From Kocuria rhizophila DC2201 (GTDB taxonomy: Bacteria > Actinomycetota > Actinomycetes > Actinomycetales > Micrococcaceae): DNA of 64,000 nucleotides. Shown piece after piece: positions 1 to 8,952 of this stretch. The stretch is taken from the NCBI RefSeq assembly GCF_000010285.1, contig NC_010617.1:868001-932000 (forward strand). The letters run 5' to 3'. A model generated the notes under the pieces. That model was not told the DNA's origin. It saw only the letters and a program-made list of their open reading frames with translations, and made no database searches. Positions within the stretch are counted from its first letter, which is position 1; every line of letters begins with the position of its first letter. The position numbers were made by a program, and so were the translations under genes.

Positions 1-470
1 AGGGAGAAGGTCCACGCGAGGAACTCGAACTGCGTGTTCACGTTGTTCTGCAGGATGAACACCAGCAGCAGGATCAGCACCACCGCGCCCACGACGAGGG
101 CGGCCCAGACCGTTCCGGAGACTCCCCGTTTCGCGGGAGTGTCCAGCGCGGGGTCCACCACGGGCTCGTGGCTGCCCGTGACCTCGCGCGCGCCCGTCCC
201 GGCACCGGGGGAGGTGTCCTCGGCCGACGACGCCGCCCGCCCGGCTCCCGCGGGCTCGGTCCCGGCGACGTCGGCGCCCGCGGTCCGGCGCGCACCGCCC
301 ACCGGGCCCGGCTGCCGGTCGAGGTCCGCGCCGGTGTGCTCCGCGGGGGCGTGCCCCCGGCTGTCCCGAGGCGCTCCGCCGGGAACGGGACCCCCGCCGG
401 AGGGGGCGGCAGCGGCGTCGTCGGCGGGGACGCGGGGTGCGGCTGGACGGTCGTGCGGTGTGCTGCTCAC
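1..470 (-). CDS. LapA-like (DUF1049) membrane protein, N-terminal part
   Basis: The gene runs off the left edge; only about the first 156 codons are present. The GTG start at 470 follows a GGGAGG ribosome site. Residues 1 to about 115 are low complexity, rich in Ala, Pro, Gly and acidic residues, and probably disordered and cytoplasmic. One hydrophobic helix follows (about 118-140), then the motif FILQNN and 'FEFLAW', which match the start of the LapA/DUF1049 fold (helix, then ILQN, then a beta-like segment). The E. coli relative acts in envelope lipopolysaccharide assembly control; in Gram-positive actinobacteria the role is unknown. The long tail before the helix is longer than in typical family members. 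The tail codes through two copies of the recurrent GCGGCGTCGT 10-mer (227, 412). Confidence 0.65.
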   Translation of the reverse strand, partial: MSSTPHDRPAAPRVPADDAAAAPSGGGPVPGGAPRDSRGHAPAEHTGADLDRQPGPVGGARRTAGADVAGTEPAGAGRAASSAEDTSPGAGTGAREVTGSHEPVVDPALDTPAKRGVSGTVWAALVVGAVVLILLLVFILQNNVNTQFEFLAWTFS

Positions 471-739
471 TGGGGGCCTCCCGGGCGGTTGCGTGGTGAT
501 GGCACCAGCGTAGGCCAGGATCCCGGGCGGCGACGGGTGCCCGCGGTGGACGGGGAGCACGAAAAAATGAGGACACGCTCACGACACGCTGACTCCTCGC
601 CCGGAATCGGTGAACCACGGGTAACCTGACGTTCACTGTGAGACGCACCACACTCAACGGTGACGCCAGCCACGGCTTGCTTCAACCAGCACCGGGGTGC
701 AACGCACATTCCATGGGCACCACATCAGGAGGAAACGTC
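471..739. promoter_or_regulatory. divergent intergenic region upstream of the ABC importer
   Basis: This 269-nt gap separates the LapA-like gene from the importer lipoprotein. A TAACCT hexamer at 622-627 is a possible -10 element for the importer, giving a leader of about 105 nt. An AGGAGG ribosome site at 728-733 lies just before the ATG at 740. No convincing -35 element or operator is visible. Confidence 0.35.
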
Positions 740-2527
740 ATGGGAAAGTACACCTTCAAGGGGAAGGCTGCCGTGTCTGTCGCGGCGATCGCCGCACTCG
801 CTCTCTCCGGCTGCGCCAGCGTGGGCGGCGGCGGGGACGACAACAAGGGCGGCGGTGACAGCAGCGCCAGCGCCCAGGAGGGCGGCGTGGTGACGGTGGC
901 GGAGACCAACGCGTTCACCGGCGCCAACCCGAGTTACACGAAGACCAACCTGGACATCAACAACAAGATCTGGTCCATGACCCACGACTCCTTCTACAAC
1001 GTGGACACGGAGCAGAAAATCCAACCCAACGAGGGCTTCGGCAGCTACAAGAAAATCTCGGACGACCCCCTGACCGTGGAGTACACGCTCAACGACACCC
1101 AGTGGTCGGACGGCAACAAGATCGACAAGGCGGACCTCCTGCTCGAGTGGACCGTATTCTCCGGCTACGCGAACGACGCCGACGAGGAGGGCAAGTCCGG
1201 CAAGGACTACTTCTCGATTGCCGGCTCCACCGACATTCTGGGAACCACCGACATGCCCAAGTTCTCCGCGGACGGCAAGAAGATGACCCTCACGTGGGGC
1301 AAGCCGAACGCAGACTGGGAGATCGGCATCAGTGGCGCGTCCACCCCGGCCCACGTGGTGGCCAAGAAGGCCGGCATGACCGAGGACGAGCTGCTCAAGG
1401 TGCTGGAGAACCAGAAGAAGGGCGACCCCAAGAACCCCCAGAAGCAGCCCGAGCTCGAGAAGATCGGCAAGGCCTGGGACACCGCCTTCAACTTCACCAA
1501 GATGCCCGAGGACAAGGACCTCCTAGTCTCCAGCGGCCCGTTCAAGATCGACAACATCGTGGAGAACAACTCCGTCACGGTGAAGAAGAACGAGAACTAC
1601 AAGGGCACCATGCCCGGCAAGCTGGACGAGATCACGGTGCGCACCATCTCGGACCCCACCGCCCAGATCCAGGCGCTGCGCAACGGCGAAGTGGACATCA
1701 TGCAGCCGGGCAACGTGAACAAGGACACCCTGGACCAGGTCCAGCAGATCGAGAACGTGAACGTGCAGAAGGGCGACCAGCTCGCCTACGACCACCTGGA
1801 CCTGAACTTCGGGGCCGACACCTTCAAGGACAAGGACGTCCGCGAGGCCTTCCTGAAGACCGTCCCGCGCCAGAAGATCGTGGAGCAGCTGATCAAGCCG
1901 GTCAAGGACGACGCCTCCGTACTGAACTCCCAGATGTACGTCTCCAGCCAGAAGGAGGAGTACGGCAAGGCCGTGGAGAAGAACGAGGCCGAGAAGATGT
2001 ACGGGGACGTGGACATCGAGGGCGCCAAGAAGCTGCTCGGCGACAAGAAGCCCACCGTGCGCATCCTCTACAACAACGGCAACCCGCAGCGCGTGGACAC
2101 CTTCCAGCTGATCAAGGAGTCCGCGGAGAAGGCCGGCTTCAAGGTGCAGGACCTGGGTGACCCCAACTGGTCCGAGAAGCTCTCCGACGGCGACTACGAC
2201 GCCTCCCTGTTCGGCTGGGTCTCCCCGGGTGTGGGCACCGAGATGCTCTCGCAGATCTTCAAGACCGACGGCGGCGGCAACTACACCAAGTACTCCAACA
2301 AGGACGTCGACAAGCTCGTGGACGAGGCGCGCACCAACCTCGACGACAAGGCCCGCGTGGACCAGATCGTGGACATCGACAAGCACACCTTTGAGGACGG
2401 CTACGGTCTGCCGCTGTTCCAGTCCGTGGGCTACGTGGCCACCTCGGACAAGATCGCCGGCGTGGACACCTACCAGCCCAACCAGACCGGCGTGTTCTGG
2501 AACGTCTCCGAGTGGAGCCGCAAGTAG
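740..2527 (+). CDS. ABC importer substrate-binding lipoprotein (SBP family 5, peptide type)
   Basis: Extracytoplasmic receptor of a dipeptide/oligopeptide-type ABC importer, 595 aa. The ATG at 740 is chosen because AGGAGG sits directly upstream and because it yields a clean lipoprotein signal: basic start, hydrophobic stretch, lipobox L-S-G-C with Cys25 as the lipidated residue. A Gly/Asp/Lys/Ser-rich linker follows, then a full-length family 5 solute-binding fold; the segment around 'PTVEYTLNDTQWSDG'-like sequence (about residues 112-132) is the usual family signature. It is first in the cluster with the two permeases. The ligand cannot be read from sequence; peptides are likely but nickel, opines or sugars are possible in this family. 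A GC-rich hairpin after the stop probably sets receptor expression above permease expression. Confidence 0.9.
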   Translation: MGKYTFKGKAAVSVAAIAALALSGCASVGGGGDDNKGGGDSSASAQEGGVVTVAETNAFTGANPSYTKTNLDINNKIWSMTHDSFYNVDTEQKIQPNEGFGSYKKISDDPLTVEYTLNDTQWSDGNKIDKADLLLEWTVFSGYANDADEEGKSGKDYFSIAGSTDILGTTDMPKFSADGKKMTLTWGKPNADWEIGISGASTPAHVVAKKAGMTEDELLKVLENQKKGDPKNPQKQPELEKIGKAWDTAFNFTKMPEDKDLLVSSGPFKIDNIVENNSVTVKKNENYKGTMPGKLDEITVRTISDPTAQIQALRNGEVDIMQPGNVNKDTLDQVQQIENVNVQKGDQLAYDHLDLNFGADTFKDKDVREAFLKTVPRQKIVEQLIKPVKDDASVLNSQMYVSSQKEEYGKAVEKNEAEKMYGDVDIEGAKKLLGDKKPTVRILYNNGNPQRVDTFQLIKESAEKAGFKVQDLGDPNWSEKLSDGDYDASLFGWVSPGVGTEMLSQIFKTDGGGNYTKYSNKDVDKLVDEARTNLDDKARVDQIVDIDKHTFEDGYGLPLFQSVGYVATSDKIAGVDTYQPNQTGVFWNVSEWSRK

Positions 2528-2568
2528 TCCGGTCGAGAACCTGTCGACCGGGGCACACCCCTCATGAC

Positions 2569-2605
2569 CGCTGCGCGGGCACGGGCCTCCCGCGCCCGCG
2601 CAGCG
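2569..2605 (+). terminator. GC-rich hairpin between receptor and permease genes
   Basis: A 12-bp perfect stem (2569-2580 pairing with 2594-2605) with a 13-nt loop lies between the lipoprotein stop and the first permease. There is no T-run, so it is more likely an attenuator or mRNA-stabilising hairpin than a full terminator; this arrangement is common after binding-protein genes. Confidence 0.5.
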
Positions 2606-2636
2606 TCGTGACCACCACTCGTCCAGAGGCAGCAAC

Positions 2637-4172
2637 ATGACTTCATACATTCTCAGACGGCTCATCACGGCCGTGCTCATCCTGTTGGGCGCATCGTTCA
2701 TCGTCTACCTCATGACGGCGGCGTCCGGTGACCCCCTGTGGGACCTCTACGGCAACCCCAACGCCCCGCAGCTCATCCCCGCGCGTGTGGAGGCCCTCCA
2801 CCTGGACACCCCTCCGGTGCTGCGCTACTTCACGTGGCTCGGCGGTGCCGCCGGGTGCCTGGTGCCCTTCGCGGACACCTGCTCCCTGGGCGTGAGCCGT
2901 GACGGGCAGCAGGTCACCGAGCTGCTGGGCTTCGCGATGACCCAGACCATCATGCTGGTCACGGTGGGCACCATCCTGGCCATCGTGGTGGGCATCACCC
3001 TGGGCATCGTCTCCGCCCTGCGCCAGTACTCGGGCCTGGACTACGGGATCACGTTCTTCACGTTCCTGTGCTTCTCCCTGCCGAGCTTCTGGCTCGCGGT
3101 GCTGCTCAAGGAGATCGTGGCCATCCAGTTCAACGACTTCCTGCAGGACCCCGTGATGTCCATGGGCACAATCGCCGCGATATCGCTGGTGGCGGGCGTG
3201 ATCTGGTTCATGGTCTCGTTCGGGCAGCTGCGCACCCGCCTGGTCATGGGAGCCCTCGGCTTCGCCGTGACCTTCGGGATCATCTACTTCGTGCTGGCCA
3301 CCAACTGGCTCAACCGCCCGTTCCTGGGCATCCCGCTGATCGCCCTCACGGGGATCCTGGTGGCGGTGATCGCCACGGTGCTGATCTCGGGGCTGCGCAA
3401 CCGGCGTGCCCTGTACGCCGCACTGGGCACCGTGGTGGTGGGGCTGATCGTCTACTGGCCGGTGCAGTACCTGTTCGCGGACGGCGGTCTGCTGACCGTG
3501 CTGCTCCTGACCGTGGTGATGATCGGCGTGGGCGCCGGCATCGGATACCTCGCAGGCGGCTACGACCGCGGCCAGGGGGCACGGGTGGCCGGGGTCACCG
3601 GGTTCTTCGTGGCCCTGCTGGTCGTCCTGGACCGGTTCATGCAGTCGTGGCCGAACTACGTGAACTCGAGTCACATCCGCGGTCGCCCGATCGCCACGGC
3701 CAACTCCGCCACCCCGGGCTTCTCGGGTGACTTCTGGGTCACGGGCCTGGACCGCTTCACCCACCTGCTGCTGCCCACCATCTGTCTGACGCTGCTGGCG
3801 CTGGCCTCCTACTCCCGGTACTCGCGGGCGTCCATGCTGGAGATCATGAGCCAGGACTACATCCGCACCGCGCGGGCCAAGGGCCTGTCCGAGCGCACCG
3901 TGGTCATGCGCCACGCCTTCCGCAACGCCCTGATCCCGCTGGCCACCCTCGTGGCCTTCGACATCGGCGGGCTGATCGGCGGCGCGGTGATCACCGAGAC
4001 CGTGTTCGCCTTCACCGGCATGGGCCAGCTGTTCGTCCAGGCGGTGCGCAACGTGGATCCCAACCCGGTGATGGGCGTCTTCCTCGTCACCGGCATCGTG
4101 GCCATGGTCTTCAACCTGGTCGCGGACCTGGTCTACTCCGTACTCGACCCACGCGTGAGGGTGAAATCATGA
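2637..4172 (+). CDS. ABC importer permease, DppB/OppB type with a large internal insertion
   Basis: Inner-membrane permease, 511 aa. The N-terminus (first TM helix, then a periplasmic stretch) and the C-terminal binding-protein-dependent transport domain are typical, including the EAA-type coupling loop 'DYIRTARAKGLSERTV' at about residues 408-423. Family members are usually about 310-340 aa. The excess is an insertion of roughly 170 residues (about 180-350) holding several extra hydrophobic helices, placed before the final conserved half. The ATG follows GAGGCAG. The stop overlaps the start of the next permease (ATGA), indicating translational coupling. It forms a heteromeric channel with the following gene. 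The family assignment is secure; the role of the extra helices is unknown. Confidence 0.88.
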   Translation: MTSYILRRLITAVLILLGASFIVYLMTAASGDPLWDLYGNPNAPQLIPARVEALHLDTPPVLRYFTWLGGAAGCLVPFADTCSLGVSRDGQQVTELLGFAMTQTIMLVTVGTILAIVVGITLGIVSALRQYSGLDYGITFFTFLCFSLPSFWLAVLLKEIVAIQFNDFLQDPVMSMGTIAAISLVAGVIWFMVSFGQLRTRLVMGALGFAVTFGIIYFVLATNWLNRPFLGIPLIALTGILVAVIATVLISGLRNRRALYAALGTVVVGLIVYWPVQYLFADGGLLTVLLLTVVMIGVGAGIGYLAGGYDRGQGARVAGVTGFFVALLVVLDRFMQSWPNYVNSSHIRGRPIATANSATPGFSGDFWVTGLDRFTHLLLPTICLTLLALASYSRYSRASMLEIMSQDYIRTARAKGLSERTVVMRHAFRNALIPLATLVAFDIGGLIGGAVITETVFAFTGMGQLFVQAVRNVDPNPVMGVFLVTGIVAMVFNLVADLVYSVLDPRVRVKS

Positions 4173-5242
4173 GCCAGCCCCAACCCATCGACATCCCCCA
4201 GACCGTGGAGCAGCACCCCGAGGACGGTCAGCCGCCCCAGGACGTGCGCGGCAAGAGCCAGGGGCAGCTGGTCCGGGGTCGCTTCTTCGGCAACACGGGC
4301 GCGGTGATCTCCCTCGCGGTGCTGCTGTTCATCGTGCTGCTCTCCGTCACGTCCATCGGCATCGGTCCCGTCCCGGGCTGGTGGAAGTGGAGTCCGGACG
4401 TCACGGGCTCCGTGGTCGACGGCGGGCGGCCCACCCTGTCCCTGCTGCCCCCGAGCCTGGGGGAGCACCCCTTCGGCCAGGACAACCTGGGTCGCGACCT
4501 GTTCGCCATGGTCATGCAGGGCACCCAGTACTCGCTGATCGTCATGATCGTGGTGGGGCTCATCACGGGCATCGTGGGCACCGTGATCGGCGGTCTGTCC
4601 GGGTACTTCCGCGGCTGGACCGAGGCGGTGCTGATGCGGCTGACCGACGTGATCATCATCATCCCGCTGGTGATCATGGCCGCACTGCTGGGGCGCATGG
4701 CCATCTCGTGGGTCCGTGCGCACGGGCTGCCGTCCTTCGCCACGGTCATCGCGCTGGGTCTGCTGATCGGCCTCGTGGCGTGGCCGGGCCTCGCGCGTCT
4801 GGTGCGCGGCGAGTTCCTGTCCCTGCGCGAGCGCGAGTTCGTGGACGCCGCGCGCCTGGCCGGTGCCTCCAGCGGGCGGATCATCTTCAAGCACATCCTG
4901 CCCAACACGGTGGGGGTGATCACGGTGAACATCACGCTGCTGATGTCCTCCGCGATCCTGCTGGAGACCTCCCTGTCCTACCTGGGTCTGGGCATCCAGG
5001 CCCCGGACTGGTCCCTGGGACGGCTGATCAACGAGAACCAGACGGCGTTCGCCACCCGGCCGTGGCTGTTCTGGTGGCCGGGCGTGTTCATCGTGACCAT
5101 CGCTCTGACGATCAACTTCATCGGCGACGGTCTGCGGGACGCGTTCGACCCGCGCCAGCGCAAGTTCAACCCGCGGCGGGCGCGCGAGGCGGGTGCGAGC
5201 CGCACCGCTGCCCCCGCGGCGTCACCGCAGGTCGCGCAGTGA
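4169..5242 (+). CDS. ABC importer permease, DppC/OppC type
   Basis: Second permease subunit, 357 aa, starting at an ATG that overlaps the previous stop by 4 nt. A hydrophilic N-terminal tail of about 40 residues precedes the first TM helix, as in the OppC_N domain. The permease domain carries the motif 'HPFGQDNLGRDLF' (about residues 95-107), characteristic of DppC-type subunits, and an EAA loop with 'EREFVDAARLAGAS' (about 221-234). Normal length for the family. It ends 11 nt before the stop of an opposite-strand gene, so the transcript of this operon probably stops here and does not read straight into the ATPase gene at 5958. Confidence 0.9.
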   Translation: MSQPQPIDIPQTVEQHPEDGQPPQDVRGKSQGQLVRGRFFGNTGAVISLAVLLFIVLLSVTSIGIGPVPGWWKWSPDVTGSVVDGGRPTLSLLPPSLGEHPFGQDNLGRDLFAMVMQGTQYSLIVMIVVGLITGIVGTVIGGLSGYFRGWTEAVLMRLTDVIIIIPLVIMAALLGRMAISWVRAHGLPSFATVIALGLLIGLVAWPGLARLVRGEFLSLREREFVDAARLAGASSGRIIFKHILPNTVGVITVNITLLMSSAILLETSLSYLGLGIQAPDWSLGRLINENQTAFATRPWLFWWPGVFIVTIALTINFIGDGLRDAFDPRQRKFNPRRAREAGASRTAAPAASPQVAQ

Positions 5243-5253
5243 CCTGCGCGCGC

Positions 5254-5886
5254 TCACACCGTGTACAGCACCACGCTCGCGGCGGTCAGCACCACGACCG
5301 CCGCGAGCGGGCCGGGCACCACACGGGTGGTCACCGGCTCGGGCTCGCCCTGCCGGGCGAACACGTCCAGCTCTCCGGAGTCCACCCGGCGCTGCCACAG
5401 GACGCGCACCCGGTGGGCGGCCGCCCCGGACGCGGTGGAGGTGAGGTCACCCACGCGCACCGAGCCCTCGGGGCGGGCGATGGGGTGGTTGCGCTCCACG
5501 GCGGCGGCGTCCGCGCGGAACACGGCTCCCGCACCGGCGGAGGGCAGCGCGAAGCTGGAGTGGGAGCCCCGGTCGGTCACCACGGTCACGGCGAAGCGCG
5601 TGCGGACGTCCACGATGCGGCTCCACGGGATGCCCACGGTGCGCACCGGATTGACCAGGCGCACCCCGCCCTCGTGGATCTCCAGGCGCGGTCGCCAGTA
5701 CAGCGTGAAGGCCAGGGCGCCGAACGCCAGAGCCCCGCACACCGCCGCGCCGTGGTGGGCCGCGGTGTGTCCCCAGCCGGCCACGAGCACCAGCACTCCC
5801 AGCAGTGCCAGGAAGCCCGTGAGCCACGGGGCCGACGCCGCTCGGAAGATCTCGCGGTCACGGTCGGGTCCCTCGGTTCTCGGCAT
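5254..5886 (-). CDS. PH-domain membrane protein (bacterial PH domain)
   Basis: 210-aa protein with two N-terminal TM helices (about residues 18-60), a bacterial PH-like domain ('RLEIHEGGVRLVNPVRTVGI', then 'PWSRIVDVR'), and a final hydrophobic helix at the C-terminus. Such proteins are small membrane-anchored PH proteins of actinobacteria without a defined function. The start at 5886 is chosen because a TAGCAT hexamer ends 8 nt upstream, the geometry of a leaderless transcript; an in-frame ATG at 5895 overlaps that hexamer. It lies head-to-head with the ATPase gene and tail-to-tail with the permease, splitting the importer cluster. Confidence 0.7.
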   Translation of the reverse strand: MPRTEGPDRDREIFRAASAPWLTGFLALLGVLVLVAGWGHTAAHHGAAVCGALAFGALAFTLYWRPRLEIHEGGVRLVNPVRTVGIPWSRIVDVRTRFAVTVVTDRGSHSSFALPSAGAGAVFRADAAAVERNHPIARPEGSVRVGDLTSTASGAAAHRVRVLWQRRVDSGELDVFARQGEPEPVTTRVVPGPLAAVVVLTAASVVLYTV

Positions 5887-5957
5887 GACCACCATGCTAG
5901 GCAATGCGCACGAGCCACGGCCGCGCGCCCAGTTCTCGACACGATGGAGCACACACG

Positions 5958-8147
5958 ATGAGCACCTCGCACCAGCCCGACGGCCTCCCCGAGGGCACCT
6001 ACGAGCCCCACGGCACGCCCGGGAACACCTCCGGGACCCGGGACGACGCCGCACGGTCGGCCGGTGCCTCGGCCCACCCGGGTGCGGCGGCGTCGTCGTC
6101 AGGTGCCGCGGGTGCCGCGGCCGGCGAGCCCCGCACCGAGCCCACCGCCGCGGAGCCCGCCGCGGAGCCCACGGCCGCGGAGCACAATGCGCCGTGGAAC
6201 GGAGCGCAGGCCGGTGACGGCCGGGTGGCCACCCCGGACGCCGACGCCGCGGCGCAGGGTGCCCCGGGCGGCGTCGCGACCGCGGGCGGGGCCACGGCGG
6301 CCGGTGCCGCCGGGACCACCGCGGCGGGCACCGAGAAGCGGCGCGGGCGCCGGGCCCAGCGGAGCGAGCCGGCCGCGCGCCGGGGCCGCGCGCGCACGAC
6401 CGTGGCCCGCGGGGAGCCCGTGCTGAGCGTGCGTGGGCTGTCCGTCGACTTCGGCGTGGACCGCGAGTGGGTGCCCGCGGCGATCGACCTCAACTACGAC
6501 GTGGCCGCGGGCGAGGTGCTCGCCATCGTGGGTGAGTCCGGCTCCGGCAAGTCCGCGAGCTCGATGTCCATGCTCGGCCTGCTGCCCTCCAACGCCCGCG
6601 TGAGCGGGTCCGCGAAGCTCGGGGACACCGAGCTGATCGGGCTGCGGGGCAACGGGCTGCGGCGCGTGCGCGGCGAGGAGATCGCGGTGATCTTCCAGGA
6701 GCCCATGACCGCGCTGAACCCCGTGTACACGGTGGGCCAGCAGATCGTGGAGACCATCCGGCTGCACCGGGATCTCTCGCCGGCCGAGGCCACGGAGCGC
6801 GCGATGCAGATGCTGACCATGGTGGAGCTGCCGGACCCGGAGAAGGCGTTCCGCTCCTACCCCCACCAGCTCTCGGGCGGGCAGCGCCAGCGCGCGATGA
6901 TCGCGCAGTCCCTGTCCTGCGACCCCAAGTTGCTGATCGCGGACGAGCCCACCACGGCGCTGGACGTGACCGTGCAGGCCGAGATCTTGGACCTGATCCG
7001 CAACCTCAAGGACCAGCTGGACTCCGCGGTCATCCTCATCACCCACGACATGGGCGTGGTGGCGGACCTCGCGGACAAGATCGCGGTCATGCAGAAGGGC
7101 CTGATCGTGGAGCAGGGCTCGGCGGAGCAGATCTTCTCCTCGCCGCAGCACCCCTACACCATCTCCCTCCTGGAATCCGTGCCGCACCTGGGCGAGGGCA
7201 GCGAGAACGACGAGTCCGTGGACCTCGCCGCCGTGCTCGAGCGCTCCATCGCGTCCCCCGTGGTGGACCGCACCGCCGCAGAAGAAGCCTCCATGGACAC
7301 GCTCGCCCAGCGCGTGGTGGCCCCGGTGCTGCAGCTCAAGGACGTGGCCATCGAGTACCCCAAGCAGGGCCGCAACCCCGCGTTCCGCGCGGTGGAGGGC
7401 GTGAGCATCACGGTGGCCTCCGGGGAGACCGTGGGCCTGGTGGGCGAGTCCGGTTCCGGCAAGACCACCATCGGCCGCGCCGCCGTGGGGCTGCTGCCCG
7501 TGGTCGAGGGCTCGCTGATCGTGGACGGCGTGGAGCTCGCGGGAGCATCGCGGGCCACCCTGAACAAAGTGCGCAAGGACGTGGGCATGGTCTTCCAGGA
7601 TCCGTCCTCGTCACTGAACCCGCGGCTGCCGATCGGCGAGTCCATCGGCGAGCCCATGTACCTGGCCGGCGTGGCCAAGGGCGGGGAGCTGCAGCACCGC
7701 ATCGAGCAGCTGCTGGACCAGGTGCGGCTGCCCCGCAACTACCGCAACCGCTACCCCCACGAGCTCTCGGGCGGCCAGAAGCAGCGCGTGGGCATCGCCC
7801 GTGCCCTGTCCCTGAAACCCAAGCTGCTGGTGGCGGACGAGCCCACGTCCGCGCTGGACGTGTCCGTGCAGGCCACGGTGCTGGACCTCTTCGAGGAGCT
7901 GCAGGCGGAGATGGGCTTCGCGTGCCTGTTCGTCACGCACGACCTCGCGGTGATCGACCGGCTGGCCAACCGCATCGTGGTGATGCAGCACGGCCACATC
8001 GTGGAGCAGGGCTCCCGCGAGGCCGTGCTGCGCCACCCGGAGCAGGAGTACACCAAGCGGCTGCTCGCGGCCGTGCCGGTGCCCTCGCCCGAGGCCCAGC
8101 GCGTGCGGCGCGAGCTGCGGCAGCAGATGGTGCACCACGTGTCCTAG
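5958..8147 (+). CDS. fused double ABC ATPase for peptide-type importer (DppD-DppF fusion)
   Basis: 729 aa with two complete nucleotide-binding domains in one chain. Domain 1 begins near residue 155: Walker A GESGSGKSA from residue 192, signature LSGGQRQR, Walker B then 'DEPTTALD'. Domain 2 begins near 455: Walker A GESGSGKTT from 496, signature LSGGQKQR, 'DEPTSALD'. It energises the permease pair at 2637-5242. The first ~154 residues are an Ala/Gly/Pro/Glu-rich low-complexity extension with repeats of 'EPTAAEPAAEPTAAE', not found in standard family members, ending in an Arg-rich stretch. The ATG at 5958 follows GGAG. The gene must use its own promoter because the PH gene intervenes on the other strand. 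The recurrent 10-mer occurs twice in the extension (6043, 6087). Confidence 0.9.
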   Translation: MSTSHQPDGLPEGTYEPHGTPGNTSGTRDDAARSAGASAHPGAAASSSGAAGAAAGEPRTEPTAAEPAAEPTAAEHNAPWNGAQAGDGRVATPDADAAAQGAPGGVATAGGATAAGAAGTTAAGTEKRRGRRAQRSEPAARRGRARTTVARGEPVLSVRGLSVDFGVDREWVPAAIDLNYDVAAGEVLAIVGESGSGKSASSMSMLGLLPSNARVSGSAKLGDTELIGLRGNGLRRVRGEEIAVIFQEPMTALNPVYTVGQQIVETIRLHRDLSPAEATERAMQMLTMVELPDPEKAFRSYPHQLSGGQRQRAMIAQSLSCDPKLLIADEPTTALDVTVQAEILDLIRNLKDQLDSAVILITHDMGVVADLADKIAVMQKGLIVEQGSAEQIFSSPQHPYTISLLESVPHLGEGSENDESVDLAAVLERSIASPVVDRTAAEEASMDTLAQRVVAPVLQLKDVAIEYPKQGRNPAFRAVEGVSITVASGETVGLVGESGSGKTTIGRAAVGLLPVVEGSLIVDGVELAGASRATLNKVRKDVGMVFQDPSSSLNPRLPIGESIGEPMYLAGVAKGGELQHRIEQLLDQVRLPRNYRNRYPHELSGGQKQRVGIARALSLKPKLLVADEPTSALDVSVQATVLDLFEELQAEMGFACLFVTHDLAVIDRLANRIVVMQHGHIVEQGSREAVLRHPEQEYTKRLLAAVPVPSPEAQRVRRELRQQMVHHVS

Positions 8148-8235
8148 CGCGGCCGGAGTGCGGAACGGGACGTCGTCCGACGGATGGCGTCCCGTGTCCG
8201 TGGCGCCACCGGGGTGGCCTCGCTACGCTGACGCC

Positions 8236-8934
8236 ATGGTGAACCCCACGCGTCTCTCGTCCGACCTCGCCCGGCTGCAGCACGAGACGGACTCCTATCT
8301 GGCCACCGTCGACTCCCTCTCCGAGCAGCAGCTGCTGGAGCCCTCTCTGTGCGGGTCGTGGGACCGGGCCCACGTGGTGGCCCACCTCGCGTCCAACGCG
8401 CGGGCCATCGCCAAGCTCGTGGACTGGGCCGTGACCGGTGAGCGGCAGCAGCCCTACACGTCCCGGGAGCTGCGGGACGCCGAGATCGACGAGCTCGCCG
8501 CGCTGCCGCGGGAGCAGCTGCTGCGGCGCTCGGCGGACAACGCCGCCCACTTCGCCCGGCAGTGCGAGCGCCTAGCCGGTCCGCTGCGGGTCACGGACCT
8601 GGACCTGCACGGCAAGCCCATCACCGCGGCCGCCATCCCGTCCGTGCGCGTCGCGGAGCTCGTGATGCACCACGACGACCTCGACACCTCGTGGACCCTC
8701 GCGGACGCGGACCCGCAGTCGGTGCTCGACACCCTGGAGGGCGCGGTGCGGACCATGCGGGCCAAGGGCGCACCCGGGATGACGCTGCGCACCACCGAGC
8801 ACGACGAGTGGGTGGTCGGTGACGGCGGTCAGCTGGTCACCGGGGACCGCGTGGCGCTGCTGGGCTGGCTGGCCCGCGGCAGGACCGAGGGCGTGCGCAG
8901 CGAGGGAGCGCTGCCCGAGCTGCCTGCCTGGTGA
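8236..8934 (+). CDS. mycothiol-dependent maleylpyruvate isomerase / DinB-like family protein
   Basis: 232 aa. The N-terminal helical bundle contains 'CGSWDRAHVVAHLASNA' near residues 41-57, the usual MDMPI_N signature whose histidines, with further His in 'VMHHDDL' (about 139-145), are expected to hold a divalent metal. Family members are thiol-dependent S-transferases or isomerases using mycothiol; the substrate is not predictable. Presence of mshB elsewhere in the window agrees with a mycothiol producer. Start: ATG at 8236, with TACGCT (8224-8229) ending 7 nt before it and no Shine-Dalgarno, indicating leaderless expression. Confidence 0.75.
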   Translation: MVNPTRLSSDLARLQHETDSYLATVDSLSEQQLLEPSLCGSWDRAHVVAHLASNARAIAKLVDWAVTGERQQPYTSRELRDAEIDELAALPREQLLRRSADNAAHFARQCERLAGPLRVTDLDLHGKPITAAAIPSVRVAELVMHHDDLDTSWTLADADPQSVLDTLEGAVRTMRAKGAPGMTLRTTEHDEWVVGDGGQLVTGDRVALLGWLARGRTEGVRSEGALPELPAW

Positions 8935-8952
8935 GGTTCCCGGGGGAGGGGC

